Notes: generated by a model from the letters alone, not told the origin. A DNA stretch of 64,000 nt from Dyadobacter fanqingshengii (GCF_023822005.2 NZ_CP098806.1:1-64000), one strand, 5' to 3'. Positions 55,204 to 64,000 are shown, counted from the first letter of the stretch. Translations and numbers: made by a program.

Positions 55204-56571
55204 CTACCGCCCTTTACCAAGCAGAATAACATGGATAGTCAGCCATATCAGGTATAAGTCGGTTGTCAGGCTGTATGTATTCAGGTAAAGGATATCATAT
55301 TTGAGGCGGTGCAAATTTTCTGAGGAGTTTGTGGCATATCCTACTTTAATCTGCCCGATGGAAGTGATGCCGGGCCTTATGGTAAGGGCTTTCTGAAAAT
55401 CATGACTTGCCTCCTGCATCAGCATATCCACATCATATTTATGTAGCGGCCGCGGCCCAACCACCGACATTTCGCCTTTTAGCACATTCAAAAACTGTGG
55501 AAGCTCGTCCAGACGGGTCCGGCGCAAAATGTTTCCGATAGGCGTTATACGAGGATCCTTCGCACCAAGCGAATGTTGTAGGCCATATTTATTGGCGTCC
55601 ATGCGCATGGTACGGAACTTGATAATCTTAAATGTTTCACCCCAACGCCCGGTCCGCTCCTGAACAAAGAATATGGTCCCTTTTGAAGTGAGCTTTACGG
55701 CCAGCATTATTAAAAGGAAAACAGGCAAACCCAGGATCATAATTACCGAAGAAAAGATCAGATCAAAACTTCGCTTTACGAGTTGCTCACTCGGGTTGGA
55801 AAGGGGCTTTGTGTCAACATTAATGATCGGATAGACCTCATCAGGCTCGAAATTAAACTTATTGGCTGTAAAACCACGAAAGTCCGGGATCAGGCGCACC
55901 TGCGTTCTTTTGCGTTCGGCAAGTTTGATGACGCCCTGAACCTGCTCATGGTTCATTTCCGCCATGCAGCAATATATATAATCGAGCCGCTCGCTTTCCA
56001 TGAAACTTTCAAGGTTTTCCAAAGGAGGTGTTTTGGTCCCCAGTTGAAATATTCCACAAAACTCGTAGCCAAGCCCGCGGCGCTTTTGGTCGAAATGATG
56101 TACGAGCTCGCTTAAATCACCTTTCCCTATTACCGCATATCTCTTCAAATTAAACCTGGATTGCCTCAGATATTGCAGTAATAAAATAAGGGCTACATGC
56201 GTAAGCAGGGAAAGGCATGAAAACAGTTCAAAAGCGATAAAAATGTAATTTTCTTTGGTACCCATCGCCGTATTGCTGCTGTATAGAAATGCTTCCATCA
56301 ACAGCAAATGGGTCACAATAGCAAGCACCAGCTTTCCAAAATGGCTGTAACTGGTATAAGTTGCCTGGCTGTATGCATAAGGCTTTACAAAGTAAATGCA
56401 AGCGATCCACAGCAAGTTGCCCGTAAGCAGCAGATTGAGTGTTGAATGGTCCTCAAGAAGGCTTGCATTACCGGGCAATGCAGCGTAACTGAGCGAATAA
56501 GACAGATTCAGTAGGAAGATGTCTGTCCAGAGATGCACCCTGGATAGGCTTCCAATGCCATGATGTTTCAT
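55204..56571 (-). CDS. Polyprenyl-phosphate glycosyl-1-phosphate transferase (WcaJ-like)
   Basis: The enzyme that starts exopolysaccharide repeat units by moving a sugar-1-phosphate to undecaprenyl phosphate. The 455-aa protein has four to five N-terminal transmembrane segments, a central Rossmann-like region (KRYAVIGKGDLSELVHHF), another membrane segment (about 270-290) and the C-terminal catalytic domain with IFFVQERTGRWGETFKIIKFRTM, RRTRLDELPQFLNVLKGEMSVVGPRP and IRPGITSIGQI. It follows the glycosyltransferase gene by about 100 bp on the same strand. Confidence 0.93.
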   Translation of the reverse strand: MKHHGIGSLSRVHLWTDIFLLNLSYSLSYAALPGNASLLEDHSTLNLLLTGNLLWIACIYFVKPYAYSQATYTSYSHFGKLVLAIVTHLLLMEAFLYSSNTAMGTKENYIFIAFELFSCLSLLTHVALILLLQYLRQSRFNLKRYAVIGKGDLSELVHHFDQKRRGLGYEFCGIFQLGTKTPPLENLESFMESERLDYIYCCMAEMNHEQVQGVIKLAERKRTQVRLIPDFRGFTANKFNFEPDEVYPIINVDTKPLSNPSEQLVKRSFDLIFSSVIMILGLPVFLLIMLAVKLTSKGTIFFVQERTGRWGETFKIIKFRTMRMDANKYGLQHSLGAKDPRITPIGNILRRTRLDELPQFLNVLKGEMSVVGPRPLHKYDVDMLMQEASHDFQKALTIRPGITSIGQIKVGYATNSSENLHRLKYDILYLNTYSLTTDLYLIWLTIHVILLGKGR

Positions 56572-56670
56572 AAATGTTGAGGGATTGTATTCTTTGATTT
56601 AAGGGTTTACTTACTGACTCATTGTACGTTCGTTTAAAGAGCTGGTGTGTGTTTTGATGCGAAAGATGAC

Positions 56671-57606
56671 TTAGCCCGGATTAATCTGCAGCATTTGCTT
56701 GAACTTGTTCACAATCCTTGTGCGAAGTCTGGGTTTAAACAAGTACCGTTTGTTTGCATAAAGCTGCTCATAGGTCTTATTAATGGACAATTGTACGCTG
56801 CCCGGAATGGTCTGCCACATCTTTGTTTCGCAAAAATGATCTGCGGTATGCCGTACGCCGTATTTTCCGCGCTCAAATCCAATGTTACTTACCAGGTTTA
56901 CATTCGGCAGGGCGGCCAGCCCGTAATTTTCAAACAGCGTATATTGCCATTGATAATCCCAGGTCTTTTTTGTGTGCTGTTGATAAACTTCATCAAAGCG
57001 ATCCTGCCAGAATTTAGCGATATCGACATTGCCGAACAGACGCTCAATTTTTTTCTGGCTTTTCATTTCCGGGAAATGCTCCATCCAGAAATCATATTTG
57101 TTCCAGGCCCTTTTCCACGTAGCCCAGCCCCAGACATGTCCGATAAGGCTGAAAAAGTGATCAGTATGTTTGATGTTAAGCCCCTCATCCCAACGCGTTC
57201 CCGATATGTGCATTACCCGGTCATTGGTGTAGTATTTTTCAAGCATGAACTTGCAGAAAGTGAAAAACGTGGGATGCGGAAGACAGTCGTCCTGCAAAAT
57301 GATCAGTTTTTCACAGGTCTCGAATGCCCAGGTAATGGCAGATGATACGCCAATGGCCTGACCCATATTCGATTCCGGATACCATCTTTCAACACTGCAG
57401 TTCCAATTTATCTGCGAGTCGTCGACAAGGCACTGGCAGGTCTCGACTAGTTCAGCTTCTTCGGTTATACCTTCTCTGGAAGCGTCGGAAAAAATATACA
57501 ATTTCGATGGCCTTAGTTTTCTAATTTGTTCAAATACGTGACAGGTTGTTTCGGGCCTGTTAAACATGATCAGCAAGACAGGAATGTCAAACAATTTTGT
57601 ATTCAT
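56671..57606 (-). CDS. Glycosyltransferase (GT2/GT-A-like)
   Basis: A 311-aa GT-A fold enzyme. It begins with IPVLLIMFNRPETTCHVFEQI, has SDASREG, SNMGQAIGVSSAITWAFE and the metal-binding DDCLPHPTFF segment, and a second half with GWATWKRAWNKYDFWM and YQWQYTLFENYGLAALPNVNLVSNIG. This resembles the nucleotide-diphospho-sugar transferases, sometimes called hemolytic protein HlpA-like, in capsule loci. Sugar specificity unknown. Likely co-transcribed with the sugar transferase gene downstream. Confidence 0.83.
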   Translation of the reverse strand: MNTKLFDIPVLLIMFNRPETTCHVFEQIRKLRPSKLYIFSDASREGITEEAELVETCQCLVDDSQINWNCSVERWYPESNMGQAIGVSSAITWAFETCEKLIILQDDCLPHPTFFTFCKFMLEKYYTNDRVMHISGTRWDEGLNIKHTDHFFSLIGHVWGWATWKRAWNKYDFWMEHFPEMKSQKKIERLFGNVDIAKFWQDRFDEVYQQHTKKTWDYQWQYTLFENYGLAALPNVNLVSNIGFERGKYGVRHTADHFCETKMWQTIPGSVQLSINKTYEQLYANKRYLFKPRLRTRIVNKFKQMLQINPG

Positions 57607-58642
57607 TCTAAAATTTTAAGTGTTGTATTGAATTGAAACCTGATTCTTGCGGACACATTATATTTATTATTCTCCTAATAGTGATTTATCAAAACATCCA
57701 TTACAGTATCATATTCGCCTGGTTCACAAGCGTATATGCCGAATTAATATTTACACTATTCAGGTGATTTTTTGAATGTAGCGTGTTGATGCCAGGGAAA
57801 GCTGTTGCTCGTATCTATTAAATATAAAGTACTCACAACAATGCAAGTTGAAACACAATACTGATTTCAATATTTTTTTGGTGCATCTAAGATAGAAGGC
57901 GTAAAAAAGACACTGAATATTTTTGGGTCAAACTTTGAGATCTTTGGGGTGATCCTATTCTTATCCGGGGTTTCTTGAAGGGATTTTATTTCAAAAAGTG
58001 CGGTAATACTTGTGTGAATATATTTAAACGCGCAATATATATTTCTGGATATTGGCTGATATAACAATTGAAAATATTGCCAAACTAAAAATACTTCTAC
58101 GCAGAGAAATTAAATACATAGCATCGAACTCTATTTCTTATAATAATAGTTTAAGAAAAATGCATTTTCCATTTTATTTCAATTTTGTCTTAATACTTGC
58201 ATTAAATTAAGTATTGTATTTGATATTTTAAGAATACAAATGATACGGGAAATTACTTTTAATAACCTGTTTACCACTAAGTCTTAACGCGTGTAGAAAT
58301 ACTTTTCTGTTAATTATTTAAGTGATCTGCTTGATACTTATTGCCCCCATATGAGGCATTGTACACCCTGAAAATATGCCTGGTTACCCCAAAAAAAGAT
58401 CCATAACAATTACAATGAATTATCATTGCAAAGGATTTAAGGACATACAAATCAAAATTTGAGTTTTTGTCCTGATTTGCGTTCTAACCAAACCCTTTAT
58501 GAAGATGATAAACAAAGATTTTAATATTCAACAAATCTCCCTAGTAAATTTCTAATCCAGCACTTTCCCTCCCGGTGCTTTCTGAAAAAATCCTGATTGC
58601 ACTAACTCCTCTTAAACTATCAATTTGGAATTTTAAATTATT
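57607..58642. other. About 1 kb AT-rich non-coding region
   Basis: This divergent gap between the glycosyltransferase (minus) and the Alg14-like gene (plus) holds no supported gene. Two small frames (a 66-codon minus-strand ORF at 57867 and an 18-codon plus-strand ORF at 58499) lack any family signal. One inverted repeat, AATACTT (58192-58198) with AAGTATT (58209-58215), is visible. It may carry promoters for both halves of the polysaccharide locus. Confidence 0.5.
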
Positions 58643-59086
58643 ATGAAAATTTTAGCTATCGCTTCCGCAGGCGGACATTGGGTACAATTATTAAGATTGA
58701 AACCAGCTTTTGAAGGCCATGAATTAATTTACGCATCAACAAAAAAGAGTTTCGCTGACACAGTAAAGGGTTACCAGTTCTATGACATTCCTGATGCAAG
58801 CAGATGGAATAAATTCAAGCTTATTTATTCACTGCTGTGTGTATTTAAATTAATATTCTCCCTACGCCCTAACATTATCATCACAACAGGCGCCGCGCCC
58901 GGATTAATGGGCATTATTGCGGGCAAAATGATTGGAGCGAAAACCGTTTGGGTGGACAGCATCGCTAATGTTGAAAACTTATCAATGTCCGGTAAAATTG
59001 CGGCCTCCATTGCCGACAAGAGTTATACACAATGGCCGGATCTATCAAATTCAAAAGTCACTTTTAGCGGAAACGTATTATCATGA
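58643..59086 (+). CDS. Alg14/PssD-like glycosyltransferase subunit
   Basis: A 147-aa N-terminal-half glycosyltransferase subunit: IASAGGHWVQLLRLKPAF, then LRPNIIITTGAAPGLMGIIAGKMIGAKTVW, with a membrane-associating segment (about 60-80). It is like Alg14, EpsE/PssD, which hold the acceptor-lipid site and recruit the catalytic Alg13-like half. The partner is encoded next, with an ATGA overlap. Confidence 0.9.
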   Translation: MKILAIASAGGHWVQLLRLKPAFEGHELIYASTKKSFADTVKGYQFYDIPDASRWNKFKLIYSLLCVFKLIFSLRPNIIITTGAAPGLMGIIAGKMIGAKTVWVDSIANVENLSMSGKIAASIADKSYTQWPDLSNSKVTFSGNVLS

Positions 59087-59565
59087 TATTTATAACTGTT
59101 GGAACACAAGGCCCATTTGACCGATTGATATCAACGATGGACAAATTGGCGTATGAACTTCCGGAAATACCTTTTGTGGCCCAGATTTCGGAAAGTAATT
59201 ACAAAGTCAAGAATATGAAATCCTTAGAGTTCGTAGGTCCGACTGAATTTGACAAATATTTTTCATCTGCAAAATTAATTGTCAGCCATGCGGGTATGGG
59301 TACGGTCATATCTGCGCTTGAATATAATAAGCCTATTATTATTTTCCCACGACTCGCTAAATTGGGAGAACACAGGAATGAGCATCAGATGGCCACGGCA
59401 AAAAGATTGGAAAGATTGAATTACTTGCATGTGGCATATGATGAAGCGACTTTAAGAAATAAAGTCCTTAATCTTTTAAGCGGAGAGTTAAATACATTGC
59501 ATAGGGTAGGCAGATACGCATCTCCGCAATTGATAGATTCGTTGCAGGATTTTATTTCCATTTAA
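59083..59565 (+). CDS. Alg13/PssE-like glycosyltransferase subunit
   Basis: A 160-aa donor-binding half of a GT28-type glycosyltransferase: IFITVGTQGPFDRLI at the start, SHAGMGTVISALEYNKPIIIFPRLAK (the nucleotide-sugar-binding region) and EHRNEHQMATAKRLE. It pairs with the Alg14-like protein, whose stop codon overlaps its ATG by 4 bp, to form one enzyme, probably using UDP-GlcNAc, UDP-Glc or UDP-glucuronate. Confidence 0.92.
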   Translation: MIFITVGTQGPFDRLISTMDKLAYELPEIPFVAQISESNYKVKNMKSLEFVGPTEFDKYFSSAKLIVSHAGMGTVISALEYNKPIIIFPRLAKLGEHRNEHQMATAKRLERLNYLHVAYDEATLRNKVLNLLSGELNTLHRVGRYASPQLIDSLQDFISI

Positions 59566-59684
59566 TTAGATAGGCTAATCTTAATTGCGATTCTCGTCGT
59601 ATATATTTTCAAAACTCACTTCGATAATATTAATTCATATTTGAAGCATTTATCGTGTATATTCATTAATCTATAATAAACATT

Positions 59685-60599
59685 ATGAAGGCCAAAAATG
59701 AATTGAATATTTGCAGCAGTAGCAGCACTTATAATTTGGAAAATTTAAATGACTATTTTAAATTAAGAAGTGCTGTAAGTCTGATGCTGGTCTTCGCTTG
59801 CTTGATGTTATTTCAGGGCTGCAGACCTACGGATGTGGGAGAGGGTGATGTAGCGCTGGATCCGGATATCATTTACCCGCTGGATAGTTTTGTAATAGCC
59901 CATCACAGTTTTGATGAAAAGATCGCCAAATGGTACGAAAGCAGCCTTTGCTGCTCCTGGGCCGCTCAGGCCAGTGATTCTGTTAAAAGAGCCGGGGCAA
60001 AATCGGTGAGATTTGAATTGAGAAGACATGATTCTCAGTACGAATACCGCTCACAGCTAGGCCGGGCGCCTAACAACAACCGCGAAGGTTGGTTTGGATT
60101 TTCACTTTATTTTCCGGCTGCTTACATGAAGGACTCCCTGGAAGAAAGTATTGTGGAGTGGCAGGCATTGCCTGATTTTTCTGCCGGTGAACAATGGCGG
60201 AGTGCCCCTTTGTTTCTGGGCGTTTTAAAAGACCGGTTTGTTCTGGAAATCAGGGTTGACAGTAACAAGGTGACCCAGCAGTACAATGATAATTTTACAA
60301 GGATAGATCTGGGCCCGGTTGAAAAAGATCGCTGGCTGGATTGGGTTTTTCATATCAAATGGGCATATGACAAATCAGGAATTGTTGAGGTGTGGAAACA
60401 AAACAAAATGGTTTTCAGTAGAATAGGTCAGCCCAACCGATATAATGACGAGACGTGTCCTTACTTTAAAGTAGGGATTAATAAGTGGGATTGGAAGAGA
60501 AACGTAAATGGAACGGTTAATAGCCGGGTCATGTTTGTCGATGAGGTCACAGTAGGCAATGAGCGGGCGCGTTACAAGGATGTATATCCCGGGCGCTGA
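59685..60599 (+). CDS. Lipoprotein with heparin-lyase-I-like (PF14099) domain, paralogue
   Basis: A 304-aa lipoprotein with a long N-terminus (signal segment about 29-45, lipobox FQGC at Cys46). The lyase-like domain closely parallels the protein at 53.7 kb: WYESSLCCSW, REGWFGFSLYFPAAY, EQWRSAPLFLGVLKDRFVLEIR, WLDWVFHIKWAY and RVMFVDEVTVGNERA. It lacks the fibronectin-like tail. An in-frame ATG nearer the signal (MLVFACLM) would be too short. Placed inside the polysaccharide locus, it probably acts on the exopolysaccharide. Confidence 0.77.
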   Translation: MKAKNELNICSSSSTYNLENLNDYFKLRSAVSLMLVFACLMLFQGCRPTDVGEGDVALDPDIIYPLDSFVIAHHSFDEKIAKWYESSLCCSWAAQASDSVKRAGAKSVRFELRRHDSQYEYRSQLGRAPNNNREGWFGFSLYFPAAYMKDSLEESIVEWQALPDFSAGEQWRSAPLFLGVLKDRFVLEIRVDSNKVTQQYNDNFTRIDLGPVEKDRWLDWVFHIKWAYDKSGIVEVWKQNKMVFSRIGQPNRYNDETCPYFKVGINKWDWKRNVNGTVNSRVMFVDEVTVGNERARYKDVYPGR

Positions 60600-60623
60600 T
60601 AGTTTGGTAGTAAAATTTTATGT

Positions 60624-60654
60624 AAAAGGGCTGGTCTAAAAACCAGCCCTTTTT
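60624..60654. terminator. Terminator after the lyase-like gene
   Basis: Stem GGGCTGGT / ACCAGCCC with flanking AAAA and TTTTT (12 bp total) and a 6-nt loop, 25 bp after the stop. Confidence 0.9.
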
Positions 60655-60730
60655 GTTGTGCTCCATATTTCCAATGCGCTTACCGACATTGTTGAACGGT
60701 AACTTTTGCCGAGGTTAATGCAAGCAAATG

Positions 60731-60766
60731 CCCCGGACCATGGATGGTGAAATCCATAATCCGGGG
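60731..60766 (-). terminator. Strong hairpin after asnB-like gene
   Basis: CCCCGGA (60731-60737) and TCCGGGG (60760-60766) with inner ATGGAT / ATCCAT form a long stem 41 bp after the asnB-like stop on the minus strand. No T run follows, so it may be a processing or stability structure. Confidence 0.5.
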
Positions 60767-60806
60767 CGATTCATTTCGAGATAAATCCGCTAAATAATGC
60801 AGATCA

Positions 60807-62702
60807 TCAGCCGATTACGCTTTGAAGATCAGCTGGCTGAGAGCTGAAATCACTCTTGAAGAATGAGGAATGCCACAGCTCCAGTGAGAGCAGGATGAAC
60901 AGCTGCTTTTTGTAATCTCTCTTCATTGTGCGGTGCTGCTGGATCATATCCTTAATGAAAGGCACATTGAAATATTTTCGGCTTAGCGAGTCTGAGCTAT
61001 CGATCAGGTCTGTAAGTGAGTCAGACAGTTCGCTTTTAAACCAGTCACCAACAGGTGTTTCAAAACCGCGTTTTTTGCGGTGGATAATGGACTTTGGCAA
61101 CCAGGCTTCCGATGCTTTCTTGTGAATGTATTTGCCCATTTGCCCTTTCAGTTTCAAATGAATAGGCAGCGTTTCCAGATAATTAACCAGGTCAATATCC
61201 AGGTAAGGAACCCTGTTTTCAATGGAATTTGCCATTGTCAGCTTGTCATTGAAAAGCAGCAAGTTATCAGGAAGCATGGTCCTGGTGTCAAGGAAAAGCA
61301 GTTTAGAGAGCGAGTCAGCGTTTTTGTCAGTGCGGTCAAAGGCTTTCTGAAACAAGAACTTTTGATCCATACCAATCTGATCCTGCAAGCCGCCTTGATA
61401 TAGCTTTCCTTTCAAATCCGGTGTAAACAAGGTGTAAATGGCAATAAAGCGGTCGAGCTCGTCCTTGAACTTGGCCGAGTAAATGCCTCTGTCAATCGTG
61501 CTGTTATTGGGGAACAATGTTGAGGCGAGTGACAATGGAAGCATTGAAAGGATTTTTCGGTAATCCGAAATGAATTTCTCTCCCTTGTATCGCTTGTAAC
61601 CGGCCATTGGCTCATCCGCTCCCTGACCGCTCAAAACAACCTTCACATGCTGGGATGCCAGATTGGAAAGATAATACAACGCCGGAATGGTCGGTTCTGC
61701 AATCGGTTCCTCGGTGTGGAAGAATGACTTATAAAAGTAGTTCATATAAGTATCCTTCTCCATATATATCTCATGGTGCTCCGAGTTGATCAGTTGCGAA
61801 GTTATGCGCGCGTCGTCGAGCTCATTGTAATTTCCTTTTCCTTCAAAACCAACCGTAAAAGTTTTTATCTGATACGACGCTTTTTCAGACATCAGCTTTC
61901 CTAAAACCGCCGAATCCAAACCGCCACTCAATAATAAACCCACCGGGACATCACTAAGTAACTGACGTTTAACCGATTGGTCAAGAAGTCTTCTATATTC
62001 TACGAGTGCTTCTTCCTCTGTAATGTCGTTGTTGATCTTCTGAACTTTGGGCCAGTAGTCGGTATATTTCACTGTGCCGTCCAGGTTGAATTCAAGGTAG
62101 GAGGCAGCTTCCAGCTTTTTAATGTCTTTGTAAAGCGTTTGAGGAGCCGGGTTATACCTGAATGTCAAAAAGGAGTTCAGCGCAGTTTCGTCAATGTCCT
62201 TTTTATATTCGGGATTGTTGAGGATTACCTTGATTTCTGAGCTGAAAAGCAGCTTGTTACCATTCAAATAATAGTAAAGCGGCTTGGTTCCAAACCAGTC
62301 ACGCACCAGGTATAACTTACCTTTTGCGCGGTCGAAAAAAGAAAATGCGAAAATACCATTAAAGTCCTTAACCCCTTCAATACCAAATTGTTTCAGGTAG
62401 TAAAGGATCGTTTCTGTGTCAGACTGTCCCTTGAAATTGACGTCCGACAAGCGCTGCCTTAACTCCTTGTGATTATAAATTTCGCCATTGAATGTGATAC
62501 AGTAATTTCCGCAGTCCGTAAACATCGGCTGAGCGCCTGCTTCGGATAGATCCTGGATGGATAGACGCGTGTGACCAAAAAACAGGTGGTTGTTACCCAT
62601 TTCTATCTCAATAAGCGCCTGAGAATCAGGCCCTCTATGATGGATCAGATCAATACTTTCTTTTGTTAATTTGCAATTTACACTGCCGGCAATTCCACAC
62701 AT
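60807..62702 (-). CDS. asnB: Asparagine synthase-like glutamine amidotransferase
   Basis: A 631-aa class II glutamine-hydrolysing enzyme. Cys2 (MCGIAGSVNC) is the glutaminase nucleophile after Met removal. The N-domain holds LIHHRGPDSQ and FNGEIYNHKELR; the synthetase domain has the pyrophosphatase loop LLSGGLDSAVL (near 255) and SGQGADEPMAGYKRY. In polysaccharide loci such AsnB-like proteins often amidate uronic acids, so a sugar-amidating role is as likely as asparagine synthesis. It follows the GT4 gene by 39 bp. Confidence 0.9.
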   Translation of the reverse strand: MCGIAGSVNCKLTKESIDLIHHRGPDSQALIEIEMGNNHLFFGHTRLSIQDLSEAGAQPMFTDCGNYCITFNGEIYNHKELRQRLSDVNFKGQSDTETILYYLKQFGIEGVKDFNGIFAFSFFDRAKGKLYLVRDWFGTKPLYYYLNGNKLLFSSEIKVILNNPEYKKDIDETALNSFLTFRYNPAPQTLYKDIKKLEAASYLEFNLDGTVKYTDYWPKVQKINNDITEEEALVEYRRLLDQSVKRQLLSDVPVGLLLSGGLDSAVLGKLMSEKASYQIKTFTVGFEGKGNYNELDDARITSQLINSEHHEIYMEKDTYMNYFYKSFFHTEEPIAEPTIPALYYLSNLASQHVKVVLSGQGADEPMAGYKRYKGEKFISDYRKILSMLPLSLASTLFPNNSTIDRGIYSAKFKDELDRFIAIYTLFTPDLKGKLYQGGLQDQIGMDQKFLFQKAFDRTDKNADSLSKLLFLDTRTMLPDNLLLFNDKLTMANSIENRVPYLDIDLVNYLETLPIHLKLKGQMGKYIHKKASEAWLPKSIIHRKKRGFETPVGDWFKSELSDSLTDLIDSSDSLSRKYFNVPFIKDMIQQHRTMKRDYKKQLFILLSLELWHSSFFKSDFSSQPADLQSVIG

Positions 62703-62741
62703 TTTATTGCGATTTAGTCGTGAGAGTTAATTTTATAATAT

Positions 62742-63818
62742 CTATTTGGATAACATTCGTTCGTAAAGGGATTCCAGTTTCGGAATAACGGAATTGGAAT
62801 AGTAAGGGGTAACCATGGCTCTGGACTGCTGCCCCATTTGCGCGATCAATTCCGGATTTTTAATGAATGCATTTATACTATTTAGCAATGCGGCTGAATC
62901 GCCCGGTTTGATCAGGTAACCATTCTTATCCGTCGATAAAATTTCGCTGATTCCGCCTACTGACGTTGAAATAATGGGCATACTAAAACTCATTGCTTCC
63001 AATATGGAAATCGGAAGTCCTTCATTATAAGAGGGTAAAATATACACATCACTTTCTTGCAGCAACTGTCTTTTCTGATCGCCAGAAATCCATCCTTTGA
63101 AATGGACGATATCTGCTAACCCGCCTTCACTGATCAGTTGTTCGAGTTTTTTTGTCTCGCCGTTTCCACCGATGGTCAGCTCTATTTTTCCGGTAAAATG
63201 TTCTTTGTTATTTTTTATGATTTCTATCAAATCATATATCCCTTTTCTTTCTCCAATAAATCCAAGGAAAAGTAGTTTCAACTTTCCTGATGTTTTCTTT
63301 TTACTAGCAAGCTCAGCAGGATCAATAATGTTTTCCAGCACGACAATTTCTCTAATTTTAAAATTGCTTTCAAAGAATTGCTGCCATTGCCGCGATAAGC
63401 AGATTACCAGATCCATGTGATTAAAAAACGTTGTGATCAATTTTCTGGTAAATCCACTGGCATTGTCATAGAATATGTGAAAATCGGATCCGTGACTGTG
63501 ATAAATAACTTTTTTTGAAAATAATTTTGCAATCACAAATACGACATATTTCCTGTAAAAGCTTCCGTAATGAGCGCCGTGAATATGCACTACTTTAATT
63601 TCCCGGTCGGCTATTAATTTTCCGGTTAATTTGAGAATGCTTAATAGAAAATAAAATACATTACTAAGCTTGCCGATTTGCAGATTATATGTAGGAATAA
63701 ATTTGAAATCAGCAAAATGCTTGGAATAGGTAAAAAGAACGCTGGATATCCCGCCTAACGGAGGTTGATATCCCTCACCGACAGTTAATATATGTTTTGA
63801 AACGCTGTTGGAAATCAT
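62742..63818 (-). CDS. Glycosyltransferase family 4
   Basis: A 358-aa GT-B fold enzyme. The N-domain contains VHIHGAHYGSFYRKYVVF and KKVIYHSHGSDFH; the C-domain carries LLFLGFIGERKGIYDLIEII and the retaining-enzyme E-x7-E motif SYNEGLPISILEAMSFSMPIIST. It transfers a sugar in repeat-unit assembly. It sits between a further gene truncated at the window edge and the asnB-like gene, probably in one operon. Confidence 0.92.
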   Translation of the reverse strand: MISNSVSKHILTVGEGYQPPLGGISSVLFTYSKHFADFKFIPTYNLQIGKLSNVFYFLLSILKLTGKLIADREIKVVHIHGAHYGSFYRKYVVFVIAKLFSKKVIYHSHGSDFHIFYDNASGFTRKLITTFFNHMDLVICLSRQWQQFFESNFKIREIVVLENIIDPAELASKKKTSGKLKLLFLGFIGERKGIYDLIEIIKNNKEHFTGKIELTIGGNGETKKLEQLISEGGLADIVHFKGWISGDQKRQLLQESDVYILPSYNEGLPISILEAMSFSMPIISTSVGGISEILSTDKNGYLIKPGDSAALLNSINAFIKNPELIAQMGQQSRAMVTPYYSNSVIPKLESLYERMLSK

Positions 63819-63882
63819 GGTTTGTCTCTTTTTATCTTTCTATTAATCCTGCTTTGCTTCTTTTAATTGTTCTTATTGCAGA

Positions 63883-64000
63883 TCAGACTTTTCTGGCAAC
63901 GTCCGCATTGGCCAGATTGCAATATGCTTTCATCAGAAACTCATATACAAACGGGCTGGTCTTAAACAACATCAACGCATATTTGTGTTTTGGCTTAATT
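63883..64000 (-). CDS. C-terminal fragment of a gene running off the right edge
   Basis: The last 39 codons of a minus-strand gene, with TGA at 63883-63885. The visible part reads KHKYALMLFKTSPFVYEF, then LMKAYCNLANADVARKV at the C-terminus. It lies 64 bp before the GT4 start in the same direction. The fragment is too short to name; in this context it is probably a polysaccharide-assembly gene. Confidence 0.5.
   Translation of the reverse strand, partial: IKPKHKYALMLFKTSPFVYEFLMKAYCNLANADVARKV

Noticed and set aside
57867..58067. 66-codon minus-strand ORF in the 1-kb gap
   Set aside because: AT-driven composition, no domain, no partner, no promoter; likely chance.
58192..58215. AATACTT/AAGTATT dyad
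   Set aside because: Short arms in very AT-rich DNA; not distinguishable from chance, so not called as a separate site.
58499..58555. 18-codon ORF beginning MKMINKDFNIQQ before the Alg14-like gene
   Set aside because: Very short and in AT-rich DNA; it lacks a codon run or structure that would suggest a leader peptide.
1..64000. CRISPR arrays, tRNA/rRNA genes, IS elements, prophage
   Set aside because: No regularly spaced repeats, cloverleaf-like genes, transposase, integrase or phage structural proteins were seen.

Overview
The window comes from an aerobic Bacteroidota chromosome. Gene content and protein style best fit the Cytophagales/Spirosomaceae, and I would guess a Dyadobacter-like organism, though no rRNA is present to prove it. 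The support is a SusC/SusD pair, a T9SS sorting domain, the Bacteroidota families DUF4270, DUF4907, DUF3108 and DUF6265, RNase Y next to ZapA, and many promoters of the Bacteroidota type (TAnnTTTG at -7, with TTG/TTTG about 19-21 bp upstream). Shine-Dalgarno sequences are generally absent. I saw no tRNA, rRNA, IS element, prophage or CRISPR array.

Region by region. 1-5.9 kb: dnaA (TTG start), a FemAB/GNAT-like protein, a DUF3108 protein with a zinc aminopeptidase, and recA. 5.9-12.3 kb (minus): a cluster pheT, coiled-coil protein, zapA, rny, MoxR/ChlI-like AAA ATPase. 12.4-14.4 kb: DUF1684 lipid-anchored or membrane protein, lone response regulator, PhnP-like metallo-hydrolase. 14.4-19.2 kb: a molybdenum-enzyme neighbourhood, with a sulfite-oxidase-like enzyme and a DUF819 permease divergent from a two-subunit Tat-exported IorAB-type hydroxylase. 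19.3-29.3 kb: PAP2/haloperoxidase-like lipoprotein and outer-membrane barrel, assorted hypothetical proteins, DinB, DUF255 thioredoxin-domain protein, a T9SS cargo protein, a lipoprotein and an Atg22-type MFS transporter.

29.4-38.1 kb is the most interesting part. A promoter is followed by a 24-codon ORF ending in four cysteine codons, two RNA hairpins, a 39-aa membrane microprotein, a sterol-desaturase-family di-iron hydroxylase, SusC, SusD and a secreted sulfatase. I read it as a sulfur-scavenging operon with a polycysteine leader peptide that could sense Cys-tRNA supply. 38.1-44 kb holds an AraC regulator with an SDR enzyme, a histidine kinase, a degenerate-Nudix (NrtR-like) regulator, and a carboxylesterase. 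A 21-bp near-perfect palindrome lies between the last two.

44-49 kb is the rimP-nusA-infB translation/transcription operon. 49-53.6 kb has an EEP-family hydrolase and the divergent kelch-DUF4907 / DUF4270 group. 53.7-64 kb is an exopolysaccharide locus: polyprenyl-phosphate sugar transferase, glycosyltransferases (including the Alg14/Alg13-like split pair), asparagine-synthase-like amidotransferase, and two paralogous lipoproteins with a heparin-lyase-I-like fold. The locus continues beyond the right edge.
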